DNA of 64,000 nucleotides from Amphibalanus amphitrite. Lineage: Eukaryota; Arthropoda; Thecostraca; Balanomorpha; Balanidae. Position 1 is the first letter of the stretch; every line of letters begins with the position of its first letter. Location of the stretch: the NCBI RefSeq assembly GCF_019059575.1, contig NW_024881979.1, positions 124,001-188,000 on the forward strand, written 5' to 3'. A program made the position numbers and the translations under genes. Shown piece after piece: positions 20,855 to 30,971 of this stretch. The notes under the pieces are model-generated. The model worked only from the letters and a program-made list of their open reading frames with translations, was not told where the DNA came from and ran no database searches.

Positions 20855-22300
20855 CGCCAAAAACAAAATATAGAAAAGGGCATGTGCGACACATGTTTTA
20901 TGGGTCATTTTACTCTTAGAATTCAATAGGCACACTCAATAAGTGATATGGACCACCTCTGGATGAATTTCAGGTCGAGGTCAGGTCAAGGTCAGGTCAA
21001 GTGAGGTCAAATTTTGAAGTTGGTTGTTAAGGCCTAAAAAGGTGTCTATCTGATGCAGTTTTTCACGGCGAATCGAATGGTGCTATTTTTGTTTCCGTGC
21101 GAGGTCTAGAACTTCCAAAAAAGTCATTTTTTCAAAATTTTAGTGTGTCGTGACGTCATACAATTTTGAATAACTCCCACATTTTTAACCGATTCTTCCA
21201 AAACGTGGTATATAGGTGCACATAGACCACTTCTCTGACATATATTCCGGTTTTTTCGGTACACTCAAAATTTTGGATTTTATAGCTATTTTCCCAAAAA
21301 AGTCAGTTTTTTGAAAAAATTTGGGCAAAAATCCAAAATTTTTAAAAAACCGAGATAGCCATTTGATAGACAAAGTAAAATTACGTATATCCTTTTTGTT
21401 ACGTCTTGATTCCTTTAAAAATGAAGATGTTAGCGGCGTTTGAACTTTTGCCGTTTTTCAGGCGAAAATGGCGAACATGACGTCACTAAAACGTCAATTT
21501 CTCAAAAATTTTCCGACGGATTTCGCTCAAATTTTCAGGGAACGTGTCAAATTGATGTAAGAAAAGGTACTGAAAGTTTGGCGGCGCTGCGCGCCGCCGT
21601 TTTTGAGATATTGCAAAAATTCGCGAGGGGGGGGGGTAAAATTTACCCCCCTAGCCCCGCGCGGGTTAAGTAAGCTAATTTTTCAGGAAGGAGTCTTTGT
21701 TGCATGTGAGCCATGCATGCAAGTGCTCAGTTAGCATGCATTCATGCCAAACGACAATCAACACACATGTTCCCAGCTTTTAGCTGCACTTCCATCACAC
21801 ATGAGTAAAGAATAAAGGCTCATTTTGTTGTTTTACCATTCTGGTTGCTTTTTCTTACAAGAGTACAGAGCAGAAGTGTAACACACATGAACGGATAGCA
21901 GGCACTGCTGGGTGGTCCGTCTTACCCCACGTTTTTTCTTGTCTGAGTTTTTGACATGTCCCTCTTTAAGAGCATCCACCACCTAGATGTCTTTAATTTG
22001 AAATTTAGTCTTTACACATATCAACAGAGGAAGGATTGAGCATTCCGAAGACTATAAATAATATGAATTACGAGAGCAGTGTAGCAAGATATGCGGCCTC
22101 AAACCTTAGCTGGTCCGTCTTACCCCACCTTCCCCTATCTCTAAAGCTGTAGGCCTGACAGCTCTTCCCGCGAAACCTTCTTGGTCGAAAATGGCCAGAT
22201 GTGACGTCACTCCGACATCATAAGCGGCCAACCTATCATAGTCTTTGGAAAAAATGGTAGTTTTTGAATAAAATAGCAAAAAAAATCCCAAAGTTTTTTT

Positions 22301-23493
22301 TTACCCTCGCGGGCCCGGGGGGGGCGTTTTTCGCCCCCCCCCCCCCTGGCGAATATTTGCGATAGCTCCCGAACGCTTAGGGATAGGAAAGCGAAACTTT
22401 CAGTACCTTTTCTCCCATCAATTTAACATCTTCTGAAGTAAAAAATTTGGACCTAGCCCCCTTGATGACGTCACAAGGTCCATTTTTCTAGACCCCTGCA
22501 CGGCAAACTTCGGCGTCACAGACGCAAACTTCAAATAGCTGCTAAAAATAGGGTTTTAGAGATAAAGACAAATTACGAGCACGGTTGTGTAGCGTTTGAC
22601 CTAGAGAAAAATAGCAAAATAGTTTTGGTGACCTGAGGTCAGAGGTCAGGTCAACGACCCCGAAATGTGGTTTTAGTTTTTCGCAAATAACTTCGACAAA
22701 AATGGTCCTAGAGATACGGCAATGGTACCATCGCATTCGCCTCGTCAAGCCGCGTCGAATGATATATATTTTGTTCGGAAAAGGTCAAGTTTTATGTTGA
22801 CCTCATGTGACCTCGAATGACCTCTGGTTGACCTTGACACATGAAAGGTCGTTTATTATGGATTTGTACCCGCTGATCACGAATCTGGCATCTATTTTCC
22901 TCTAAGCCTTCATTTAGAGCTTCCGGATGGCAAAATTGTCTTATTTATTATTACTAACTTGAATTAGTGAAATAGCCTCTAGCAGGGATACTCTTCAGTG
23001 ACCTTGACCTTTGAGAAGCCTTGTATCGTAAGACGAACCACAAATAGGGAACTGATAAGCCTCAAAACATTTCAAAACATTTTTAAAGTTAGCGCGCAAG
23101 ATGTGCAAAAAAGTGCCAAGTTTGAGGTCAATTTTGAGCGTGACCTTGACCTTGACCTTTGATTTTGAGCACATTTTCGGAATCCTCAGATTCTCTTCTT
23201 TCGTTTGACTCCCAATTTTGCCAGTTTGATGCCGCTTGCCGTCCTCTAGAAGGCTCACTTTGAGATCACTACACATGTGCCGGTTTTTGCCTTTGACCTT
23301 GAACTCTGACCTTGAAAATTGACCTGAGGTCAAAAATTTTAGGTGCTTTAGAATCGTCTCGTAAGGACCTTTCGTTTGGTATCGCTTTTGTTTCCGTAGC
23401 TCCCTTATTTACGGAGTTAGACAGGGGGGGGCCAAAAACGCCCCCCCCCGGGCTGCGGTGGTTGGGATTACCCCCCGGGCCCGGCCGGGTTAA
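22301..23493 (+). mobile_element. TTAA-family element F, inserted into E
   Basis: The left end is TTACCCTCGCGGGCCCGGGG, a G-run, CGTTTTTCG and a C-run. The right end is a G-run, CCAAAAACG, a C-run, then a spacer and a second TIR, ending GGGCCCGGCCGGGTTAA. The 1.19 kb interior has CTTTCAGTACC near the left, then TGACCT/AGGTCA runs. Sequence on both sides of F continues element E. Confidence 0.85.
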
Positions 23494-24253
23494 TTTCGAA
23501 AAACGGAATGTTTGTGAAAGTCCCTACCTCCTTCTATCCACATACCAAATTTGAGATCGATGCCTCTTTTTTCGGCCAAGTTATAGCAAAAAACAGAACT
23601 CTTCAAAATTGATGACGTCAAATTTTCAAACTCAATTTTTAGCAATTCTAGACCACATAGCGCAAAACGAAGACCACCATTAGACTCGCCGTGACGAGCT
23701 GCATCGAATCAATACCCATTTTATGCAAAACTATTAACTTTGAAATTTGACCTTTTTTGAACCGCTATTGACCTGACCTCCACCAGAAAGTGACCTAAAC
23801 CGTACCTGATGGTCTTATAACCAACACCATTGAGCTGGAAATGAAAAGATGGCGCTTAAACATGCATCGCACAACCCTAGTAAAGTTGGGCTTATGTGCT
23901 GAGTACTGACCCTTGGTGACCTGGCTTGTGACCTGACCTGGTACTATCAGTGGCCTTCAATAGCAACATATGTACTAGGCCACTTACGCCCTACCGGATT
24001 TTTGACAAAATGCGTTTCTCGATGTTTTAGCGCATTCCCTAGAAGACCCGTGAACGGTGAAACATTTTATTTTTGACCTGACCTGTGACGTCATCGGTGA
24101 CCCCGAGGTCAATGAAATTGGAGTTCCTTGTACAAATTTGACAGGGCTATCGAACGCCGTTTGAATTTTGCGGATCCGTCCAGTAGTTTCGGTCGGATAT
24201 ACGAGGGGGCAACCCCCCGGTCCCCCCCCCCCCACCGCGCGGAAGGTGGCTAA

Positions 24254-24362
24254 TGGTGGCGATAAATTCCTGTACAAATCCAAGAAGGGGACGAAACGAG
24301 CAAAACTAAATAACCACCGCAACAACATCAAATTGCTTCCCCAGAAATGCAGATTATCTCAC
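24254..24362. other. Short stretch between element E and the proposed exon
   Basis: No repeat of the E family and no gene is seen here. It is the piece of intron between the right TIR of E and the donor at 24362. Confidence 0.4.
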
Positions 24363-24537
24363 CTTCTCCGCCCGAAGTTGGCGAATCTCCCGATTCAGGC
24401 TCTCAAGGGTGTCCTTTTCCGACAGCCTGGGGGATGGCGATTCTGCTGTCGTGGACTCGGAAGAAGCGGACACTGTTGCTGCCGGCGCCGGAGATGGAGA
24501 TTCAGTTGGCGGAAGCGGGGTGCTCTGACGGAACATG
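24363..24537 (-). CDS. Possible internal coding exon (Ser/Pro-rich then coiled coil)
   Basis: The minus-strand frame starts after CTACAG (acceptor-like) with MFRQSTPLPPTESPSPAP, continues Ser/Thr/Pro-rich, and ends LESLNREIRQLRAEK at AAG|GTGAGATAAT, a good donor. It holds 58 codons plus one leading base. That leading base fits the two dangling bases of the exon at 24943, and the phase-0 end fits the exon at 15553. The Leu/Ile heptads suggest a coiled coil continuing into the next exon. The protein is not recognised. An alternative is that ATG at 24536 is a start codon. Confidence 0.4.
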
Positions 24538-24942
24538 CTGTAGCCTTTTTTCGGGGGATGTTGACGACACGACGATCAGAGACAGAATGATCTCCCTCGG
24601 GTCCAATCCGCCCGGTGATCGGACCCTTTCCACCGCGGGGCCGAGCCCTGGCCGGAGTGAGCCATTAGCACCTCGGTGTGAGTGAAAAGGGGAGGGGAAG
24701 GACAGGACGGCCGACGGAGGCTCAATAATACCCGTCGCTCGTTCACCTTCAAACATAACAGAATTCAGAAAAAGGATCCGACGTCGACAAATGACCCATA
24801 CCGAAGCAGGCACCCTCCTAGCCAGTATTACGAGGCGGAAGACGAGGTCAAGTCCGTGCTGGAGCACGCGGGGCAAGACGCGCCACCGCCCACGAAAATG
24901 TGCAGCGGTGTGGCGTCCAACGGATAATCGCCCGCACCTCAC

Positions 24943-25095
24943 CGTGCCCTGGGGATGGCCGGCAGTTCAGGGCCGTGAATAGTGACTGAGGGCCTGTTGG
25001 AAGCGACTATCGCAGTAGAAAGGGAGACTGATTTGATGCCGCGGCCTGTAGTGGCGCCCACACGTTGCAAAACATCAGCTTCTTCACCGTACCAT
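24943..25095 (-). CDS. Possible internal coding exon (unrecognised protein)
   Basis: The minus-strand frame reads ADVLQRVGATTGRGIK and later HGPELPAIPRA, ending ACG|GTGAGG, a donor match that leaves two bases over. The acceptor side is uncertain: TTTGTTTGTTGCTCATTTATGG upstream is pyrimidine-rich, but the phase of the nearest AG does not fit the preceding exon, so the left part of the model may be wrong. No homology is recognised. Confidence 0.3.
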
Positions 25096-25382
25096 AAATG
25101 AGCAACAAACAAACAGATAAGCGGGTTTGCAGCATTCGGTAGGCATTGAGCAGCACAATGCGTCTTTCCATTTAGCTCGGCTCGGCTTGGTCTTTTTAGT
25201 CGTTCGCGTTCAAACCCCTCCCCACATGCTGACACGGTCAGAAAAATGCAAATCCCAAAATGGCCACCGTTTGCTTCTGACAGTGGGAAATCCCTCACTT
25301 CAGTGCTCCTTGATAGAATTTTGAACCTACATCTCAGGACACATTCCATTGGCTCTGAGTGGGCACATCTAATTAGGTATAC

Positions 25383-25725
25383 CTTGTGATAAAGCCCGGC
25401 GAACGGACAATCGAACCATGCTCCAAACTCCAACCCTCCAGCCCTCGCCGCGGACACGTCTGCACTCAGCACCAACTCTTGGGAGGGACCTCAGACCAAA
25501 CAAAGACAAATCTGTCGGCTAACTTGAACTCCGGGACCATTATCCCCTTGCCGCATTCAACGGCATGCTCGCAGTCTCGTTGGATTTGTAGATAAATTCC
25601 GGCCCCCGGCGGCACTGGCTGAGCTGTTGGCGGTACTGTAGTAGCGACAGCACTCGTCCTGAGTGGATGTATCCCAGACCGGGGAAACTTCCAGGCTTCC
25701 CCGCTTTTACCATATCTCTAATAAG
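25383..25725 (-). CDS. Possible coding exon(s) (unrecognised protein)
   Basis: Minus-strand peptide stretches with normal protein character include IYLQIQRDCEHAVECGKG followed by FKLADRFVFVWSE, and GLEFGAWFDCPFAGLYHK ending at AAG|GTATACC, a donor-like site. They lie in two different frames, so either a short intron, a sequence error or decay is involved and the exon limits are not settled. Position and strand agree with the other proposed exons. Confidence 0.3.
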
Positions 25726-25739
25726 TTCCAACTTATTTT

Positions 25740-26530
25740 ACTCAACTGCAAATACCTACTGATTTTTTCATAAAAGAATCTTTTTATCTGGCTGGTAACT
25801 CAATTACTATGTGAATTTTATTTGCACGATCACTCGCTTTTTGGATATTAACCTTCTCTAGCTGATTTAATTATGCTCATTCTGGCGCCTTTATAAATCA
25901 GGTCGTTCCAACAACACCGCTCCGATACGGTTGTATCTATGATTGGCGGCGCTCCTATCCCAGGAGCTTAACTGAGCATTTTGTGAAGATAACGATTCAC
26001 CCCAGACCACATACATACCAGGCAGCTCTCATTTTGTAGGCGTTCCAAAGTATATGAGACGGTTAGGACTAGCCATCGCGAGATATCCATTATAGTAAAT
26101 TTCTAGTTTCGGTGGCAAAGATTGTGTGTTGCTAAACCGTTTAAAGCTGCCACAGCAAACATTCAGTGGACAAATGTTCACCATCAGTGACTCTCACTGG
26201 CATTTACTTCGTAACTGCAAAGCTATGTGGGGCTATCGATGCGGTTCTTCCGGACCTTGAACATTCGCTGAGTAGCGACGGCCACAAAACGCAGCTCTAT
26301 TCCGACATGTACAGCTAAAATTGCACTAGATGTCTGAGGAAATTTTGCTGTTCTTGGTATTCTATTAAAGTTCCTTTTATGCACAGCGTTGAGCAGAAGC
26401 AATCCTTTATATAAAGAAGTGCAAGATTGTCTCACTACCAAAGTTGAAACAGCATCCATCCAAATTGTGTTGTGTCTTGCTATAGTCGTTCTGCTGTACT
26501 TGCTTTGGCGTGTTTATTTAGGTGTATTTT
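25740..26530. other. No gene or repeat recognised
   Basis: AT-moderate DNA with only short frames, none with splice signals or protein character that I trust. Confidence 0.5.
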
Positions 26531-27724
26531 TTAACCCGCGCCCCGCTGGGGGGAGGGGGGGGCAGATCTGCCCCCCTCCCGTTTTTCGCCAATAACTTCT
26601 AAACGCGTTTTGCCAGCGACGTCAAACTATCAGTACTTTATCATACATCAATTTGACACGTTCCCTGAAAATTTGAGCGAAATCCGTCGGAACTTTCTGA
26701 GAAAATGACGTTTTAGTGACGTCATGTTCGCCATTTTCGCCTCAAAAACGGCAAAATTTCAAACGCCGCTAACATCTTCATTTTTAAAGGAATCAGGACG
26801 CAACAAAAAAGGTTATACGTGATTCTACTTTATCTATCAAATGGCTGTCTCAGTTTTTTGAAAATTTTGGATTTTGGTCCAAATTTTTCAAAAGAAACTG
26901 ACTTTTTGGGGAAAATAACTATAAAATCCAAAATTTTGAGTGTATCGAAAAAACCGGAATATGTGTCAGAGAAGTGGTCTATGTGCACCTACATACCAAT
27001 TTTCAGAAGAATCGGTTAAAAAATGTGGGAGTTATTCAAAACTTTATGACGTCACGACACACATTTTTTTTGAAAAAAATGATTTTGTTGGAAGTTCTAG
27101 ACCTCGTACGTAAGCGGAAATAGCACCATTCGATTCGCCGTGAAAAACTGCATCAGGTAGATACCTTTTTAGGCCTTAACATAACAATCAACTTCAAAAT
27201 TTGACCTCAGTTGACTCATGACCTTGACCTGACCTCGACCTGAAGTTCATCCAGAGGTGGTCCATATCACTTATTGAGTGTGCCTTTTGAATTCTATGAA
27301 TAAAATGGCCCATAAAACATGTGTTGCACATGCCCTTTTCTATATTTTGTTTTTGGTGACCTGACCTGACCTTGACCTTGACCTTTGAATGATATCATAT
27401 GCAACAATATTGTCTTGGTAGCCTAAGAACACGTTTTGGGCAATCAGTCTCAGTCCATTCTTCGGCAACTACGGTGCAAGGCCGATAATGTAGAAACTTG
27501 CATTTTGTACCCTTGACCTGACCTTGACCTGACCTCTGACCTACTTAAGCAAACAAATTTGGGCTCTTAAGATCCGCCTTGTTGGGAGCTTTCTATTGCC
27601 GTTTTTCCCGTCTTTCTACGACCATCGGTTCGGAAGTTAGACAGGGGACAGGGGGCAGAATCTGCCCCCCCCCCCCCCCCAGCAGGGCGCGTATGGCTGA
27701 ATAGCCCTGCGGGGCGCGGGTTAA
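26531..27724 (+). mobile_element. TTAA-family element (1.19 kb)
   Basis: The left end is TTAACCCGCGCCCCGCTGGG, a G-run, CAGATCTG and a C-run. The right end is a G-run, CAGAATCTG, a C-run, then AGCAGGGCGCG, a spacer forming a hairpin GCAGGGC/GCCCTGC, and a second TIR ending GGGGCGCGGGTTAA. The interior has ACTATCAGTAC and CAATTTGACACG on the left, a CRE-like TGACGTCA near 26720, and TGACCTGACCTTGACC runs at 27215-27240, 27358-27385 and 27508-27545. Non-coding. Confidence 0.92.
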
Positions 27725-27739
27725 CAGCATGGGCAGCAC

Positions 27740-28020
27740 CTTTTACATCAAACAGCATATGTCGTATATGCCGAGGGGGACACCGCGCGCTGCCGACGGA
27801 GGCGGGACTGCCGTCGCCGTCGGTGTCGGTGTCGGCGACGAACCGAGCGCGGCAGGGCCGTCGGTGCCGACGGACCGACCGCCGCAGGGCCGTCGGTGCC
27901 GACGTACGGTGTCGCGCGCGCGCGCGTCGGTCGGGTGCGCCGCGCGGCGGGCTCGCTGCCGGCGGCGGGGGCAGTGTGGTGCGCCCGGTGCCACGCGAGG
28001 GTCGGAACCTGCGGCAGGTC
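27740..28020. other. GC/CpG-rich block with internal duplication
   Basis: CAGGGCCGTCGGTGCCGACG occurs twice (about 27853 and 27886), and a (CG)n run follows at about 27911-27924. Frames up to 180 codons on both strands reflect the base composition. A poly-T run lies at about 28050. 28065-28256 holds nothing recognised. Confidence 0.6.
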
Positions 28021-28256
28021 AGTCCAGCCCCGGCGACTGTGTCTTCCCAGGATGTTTTTTTTTTTTTTGTTACACTACTGACACAGTGTCCGGTTTCACA
28101 GTCCAGGGCTCAGGTCGATTTGGGGTTGATTTTGGCTCCGCCCCCATGGTCACCAGGACTGGTCCCTGTCCTGGACCCATGCATGGTATCTGTTCTGGCT
28201 CCGTTACAGGACCCGCTGTCACTACCGGACCGTCCGGACCACTGTCCTTGACAATT

Positions 28257-28502
28257 TTAACCCGCCCATGACTTAGGGAAAGCTCGGGCCCGCTCCCGTT
28301 TTCTGCAATGGCTTCAAAATCACGAAACGTATCGGCACAAAACTTGCAGTTTACCCTCGGATACATCAATTGGCACTTACTGTCAAAAGAAAAGCTTCGT
28401 AACTGCCATAGGTCGGCCGGAAATGACGCCATAGTGACGTCGTGTTTGGTCGATTTTCATGCAAAACATGGGATTACGCAAATCGCTTTCAAGAGCCCAG
28501 TA
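28257..28502 (+). mobile_element. Left fragment of a TTAA-family element
   Basis: Starts TTAACCCGCCCATGAC and keeps the family order: CAATGGC, CATCAATTGGCAC, then ATAGGTCGGCCGGAAATGACG. It stops where element H3 begins. Only about a fifth of a normal copy remains. Confidence 0.65.
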
Positions 28503-28998
28503 TAGGGGGAGGGGGTTGAACAAACTCCCTCGGTTTTTCGCGAATAACTCGCGTAAAAAGCAGCCGATCGCAACGAAACTTTCAGTACCCTCGAGTTGAT
28601 TGATTTTACACCTACTCTAAAAACTTCATGACCCTAACCTAAATGACCTTTGACCTGTGACCTACTTTTCGAGACCATGTTTGGCCGGAATCATGATTCG
28701 GCGTATGTCGGCTCGCATTAGCCGCGCTTTTGCAGTCTTTTCGTGGTTTCAAGCGTTCAAACATGTGATACGATGTTGCCCCCATGCATAAGGGTGGGTG
28801 TCAAGGTCACCTGAAGGTCAGGTCAGGTCATTGACCTTTGATGAACCCGGTTCACTTTTTCGAGTTTTACATGTTTCTAGGTCAGTTTTAGGAGCTGAAT
28901 TTGAATTTAGCAGCCAGATGAACATTTACAAAGTTGTTTTGGTGCCTTCGTAACATGTTACGAAGCTGTCAGAGGCGGTTGAGACCTTCTACGAATAC

Positions 28999-30595
28999 CT
29001 GCCCAGCCAGCAATCCCAGTCCGTTCCCGATCGGGATTTTCGGACTCAGCCCGCACCACCCCGATCGGGACCGGAGTGGGACGGGATTGGGAAATGAGAC
29101 ACTTTGTACGGGCTGGAACGGTCCGGATATCCCAACCTACCCCGCACGGCCGGTTGGGAGATCCCGCACGTATTCGGACCGCCTTATGACGTTTTAACAA
29201 GCACTGAACTCCGATCCCGATCGGGATTCCCCAAATCTCCCCGTACAACCGGTTCGGAAATCCCGCACGCATCCGGACCGCCTTATGGCATTTTAACAAG
29301 CGATGAACTCCGATCCCGATCGGGATGTCCCAACTCGGCCCGCACGGCCGGTTTGGGAATATCGCAGGCATCTGACATATTAACCGCAGTCTTATAACCG
29401 CAGATTGCTGTTATGCAGATGCGACCACTTTGCTTGCGCCACCGCAACCCCCTCGCCTCTTCATTATTCTCCAACTCAACCTTTATAATGCCTGCACGAC
29501 AAAATGAATTACATTGGACACTGAAATATATTCACAAATTTACTGGTTGCACACAGGTCAAATTTTCACAAATTCACAGCCTGGCCAGCACATTCGTGGC
29601 GTCGGCCATCATCTTAGCGCCGCTGCAAGGCGCTGGCACAGCGGACTCACTTCCGGTGTTCACTGTTCACAGTCATTATAGCAGGCCTGCGCCTTGTTCG
29701 TGTCGGCTCCTCTGCGAACAGTGTGTCCGTCTGCCGTCACGAGCTTCAGAGAGCCACCGCGAAATTAGACGGCTGGCATCTGGTCGGGCGGTTCACCACT
29801 GTGCGAAGAGAGCATCTGAAAATGACCAAGAGGTTATTAATCAAAGTCTGGGACACACTAAAAATCACTAAGAAATAACCCACATCTGACATTTCACATG
29901 GTATGCCTGGTAATTCAGGTTTCAAACTACAATGCAACCATTAACGACACTTGACAATGAGACCAAAGATCTTCTGTCCATGATAATTGATCAAACATGC
30001 GACAGCACGAGTGTAATTCACATGCCGTACAACCACAACGAACATAACAATTTCTATTACCTACAGCTTTCCCGCTCCCTACATCACGGATGAAGTGTGC
30101 ACTATACTCACCCTGTTCTCAAAGACGGACTGATTTCCCTGCAACGACAACAGTTGAACCGACCGCTTGCTAGAGCCAGTTCAAAGGAGAGGCAGCAGCT
30201 CAAAGGAGGGATCGACACTTGACCAACGCGGCAGCTAGACTGGCCGCTGCGCTCAGAGGACGCGTCTGCCTGCACGCGGCCCATCTGATTGCTTTTCCAG
30301 GCTTTCTGGGCCACCGGATATGGTGCCCGAAGCGCCTTCTCAGATCGGTTGGGATAACAACGTAAATCACAAGCCTGTCTAAACATGGGATTCGATTGGG
30401 CTATCCGTACCGCGTCCCAACCGATTAAGCATGCGGTCCGGAAATCCCGAGTCGCCCCTACCGCCGGCCATCGAGGTCCGGTATCGATTAGGACAACCCA
30501 AGCCTACCCAACCCGGTAGGGACAAGTCGGGACATCCGGAGCATATCCCGACCGTCCCCAACCGCATCCCGGACGAATTGCTGGCTGGGTGGCAG
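28999..30595. mobile_element. Inverted-repeat element I inserted in H3
   Basis: The ends are TGCCCAGCCAGCAATCC and the inverse GAATTGCTGGCTGGGTGGCA. H-family sequence resumes on both sides (ACGAATAC before, TTGACCTGACCTGACC after), as in H1 and H2. The left third carries a 99-base tandem repeat with TCCCGATCGGGAT palindromes, and similar GGTCCGG/CCGGAC sequence returns near the right end (30380-30570). The middle (29400-30370) is anonymous. The superfamily is not assigned, because a target duplication is not clear. Confidence 0.65.
29105..29375 (+). repeat. 99-base tandem repeat with GATCCCGATCGGGAT palindromes
   Basis: CGGACCGCCTTATG starts at about 29175 and 29274. Each copy holds TTTTAACAAGC, CTCCGATCCCGATCGGGA and CCGGTTTGGGA-type segments. 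A partial third copy precedes at about 29105. Confidence 0.8.
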
Positions 30596-30971
30596 CACCC
30601 GTACTGGTTGACCTGACCTGACCTGACCCGACCTGGCCTATATGCATAAAGAAATCATCTGTGATCAAAACGAACCTGATATTCGTGATCCGCACCCCGA
30701 AAAACCCCATAGCAGCCACACTTTACGACGTTCCAACACTTCCCGATTTTCCCGACCTTTGGGTCATTGACCTGACCTGGAAGGTCAACCAATGACCTAG
30801 GACCTTAAAATTGGGTATCATCGGCTTTCTCTCGTCACGGGCAACATGCTCGTTTTTTTCCGCGAAGCTCTAGCTCGATCCGGGGCGAAACGGCAAGGGG
30901 AAGGTTCCAACGGACCCCCCCCCCCTTATATACGTCCCCGGCTGGAAAAACACCAATATGGCGAGGGCTAA

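Larger units (their letters stand above)
16617..21669 (-). mobile_element. TTAA-family element A (inside D, contains B)
   Basis: TTAA flanks both ends. The left end is TTAACCCGCGCGGGGCTGGG with a small hairpin GGCTGG/CCAGCC and a second TIR copy, then a G-run, TAAATTTTA and a C-run. The right end is the single inverted form with the same TAAATTTTA word, then AGCCCCGCGCGGGTTAA. The doubled end is on the left, so orientation is minus by the polarity seen in the other copies. The interior right of B (20546-21664) holds AGGTCA arrays and the CTTTCAGTACC block near 21570. Own length is about 1.2 kb. Confidence 0.85.
16140..22125. mobile_element. Element D: TA-target inverted-repeat transposon (MITE-like), contains A
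   Basis: The ends are GGGGAAGGTGGGGTAAGA and its inverse TCTTACCCCACCTTCCCC, flanked on both sides by TA. The undisturbed copy of the target in the opposite arm of element E has only one TA, so the TA duplication is directly readable. A TA duplication is typical of Tc1/mariner-like elements. Own sequence is about 0.9 kb (16140-16616 and 21670-22125); it repeats GGTCCATCTTACCC-type motifs and codes for nothing visible. It shares its end type with element C. Confidence 0.85.
15833..22255. repeat. Inverted duplication inside element E, one arm split by element D
   Basis: Left arm 15833-16020 reads from AAACATCTTCCAAAGACTATG to CTGTTATCTCGG. Its reverse complement starts near 16069 and runs to 16139, then resumes at 22126 and continues to about 22255 (CCTATCATAGTCTTTGG). 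Between the two parts of the right arm lies element D. Without D the right arm reads TTTTCTGTATCTC, matching the left arm's GAGATACAGAAAA, which shows a single TA at the insertion point. Confidence 0.8.
15689..24253 (+). mobile_element. TTAA-family element E (outermost of the nested stack)
   Basis: The left end is TTAGCCTTCCAGGCGGTGG followed by a G6 run, ACATTTTTTG and C9. The right end is the inverted form, CCCCACCGCGCGGAAGGTGG then CTAA. The inside follows the same order as the intact element at 42338-43544: ACTTTCAGTACCCTCC, paired CRE-like sites, AGCTGTCAGGCCTACAG, ATACCAAATTTGAGATCGATG, then TGACCT runs. It is split by element F and, in one arm of an internal inverted duplication, by element D. 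Its own sequence adds up to about 1.4 kb, and no transposase frame is present. Confidence 0.75.
15554..24362 (-). other. Proposed intron filled by nested transposons
   Basis: On the minus strand this stretch starts with AAG|GTGAGA (donor, 24362-24361) and ends CTTTCAG (acceptor, 15555-15554). Practically all of it is the nested element stack listed separately. At 15600-15690 a short minus-strand peptide-like stretch (WKAKVYYLSSHQWVPTYFF) ends at a stop and could be another exon or chance. Confidence 0.35.
28503..30971 (+). mobile_element. TTAA-family element H3, split by element I
   Basis: Parts 28503-28998 and 30596-30971 together match elements H1 (43541) and H2 (49497): GTTTTTCGCGAATAACTCGC, AAACATGTGATACGATGTTG, the CTTCGTAACATGTTACGAAG palindrome (28946-28965), TTGACCTGACCTGACC, and GAAGCTCTAGCTCGATC. 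The left TIR is damaged. The right end reads GGCGAGGGCTAA, a one-base variant of the GGCGAGGGTTAA end. Confidence 0.8.

Noticed and set aside
15689-24253. One large LTR-type or virus-like element
   Set aside because: The repeats at the ends are short inverted repeats with TTAA/TA/8-base duplications, and no gag, protease, integrase, capsid or envelope reading is present; the region is a stack of DNA transposons.
24682-24942. Plus-strand frame with NDPYRSRHPPSQYYEAEDEV and a minus-strand 146-codon frame over the same bases
   Set aside because: Both look partly protein-like, but only the minus-strand exons beside them have splice sites in agreeing phase, so this part is taken as intron.
27729-28271. 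Overlapping frames of 142-180 codons in the CpG-rich block
   Set aside because: Frames are open in several registers at once, with no splice signals or family motifs; explained by high GC content and local duplication.
30504-30719. Minus-strand frame spanning the junction of elements I and H3
   Set aside because: It crosses a transposon border, so it cannot be an old gene, and has no family motif.
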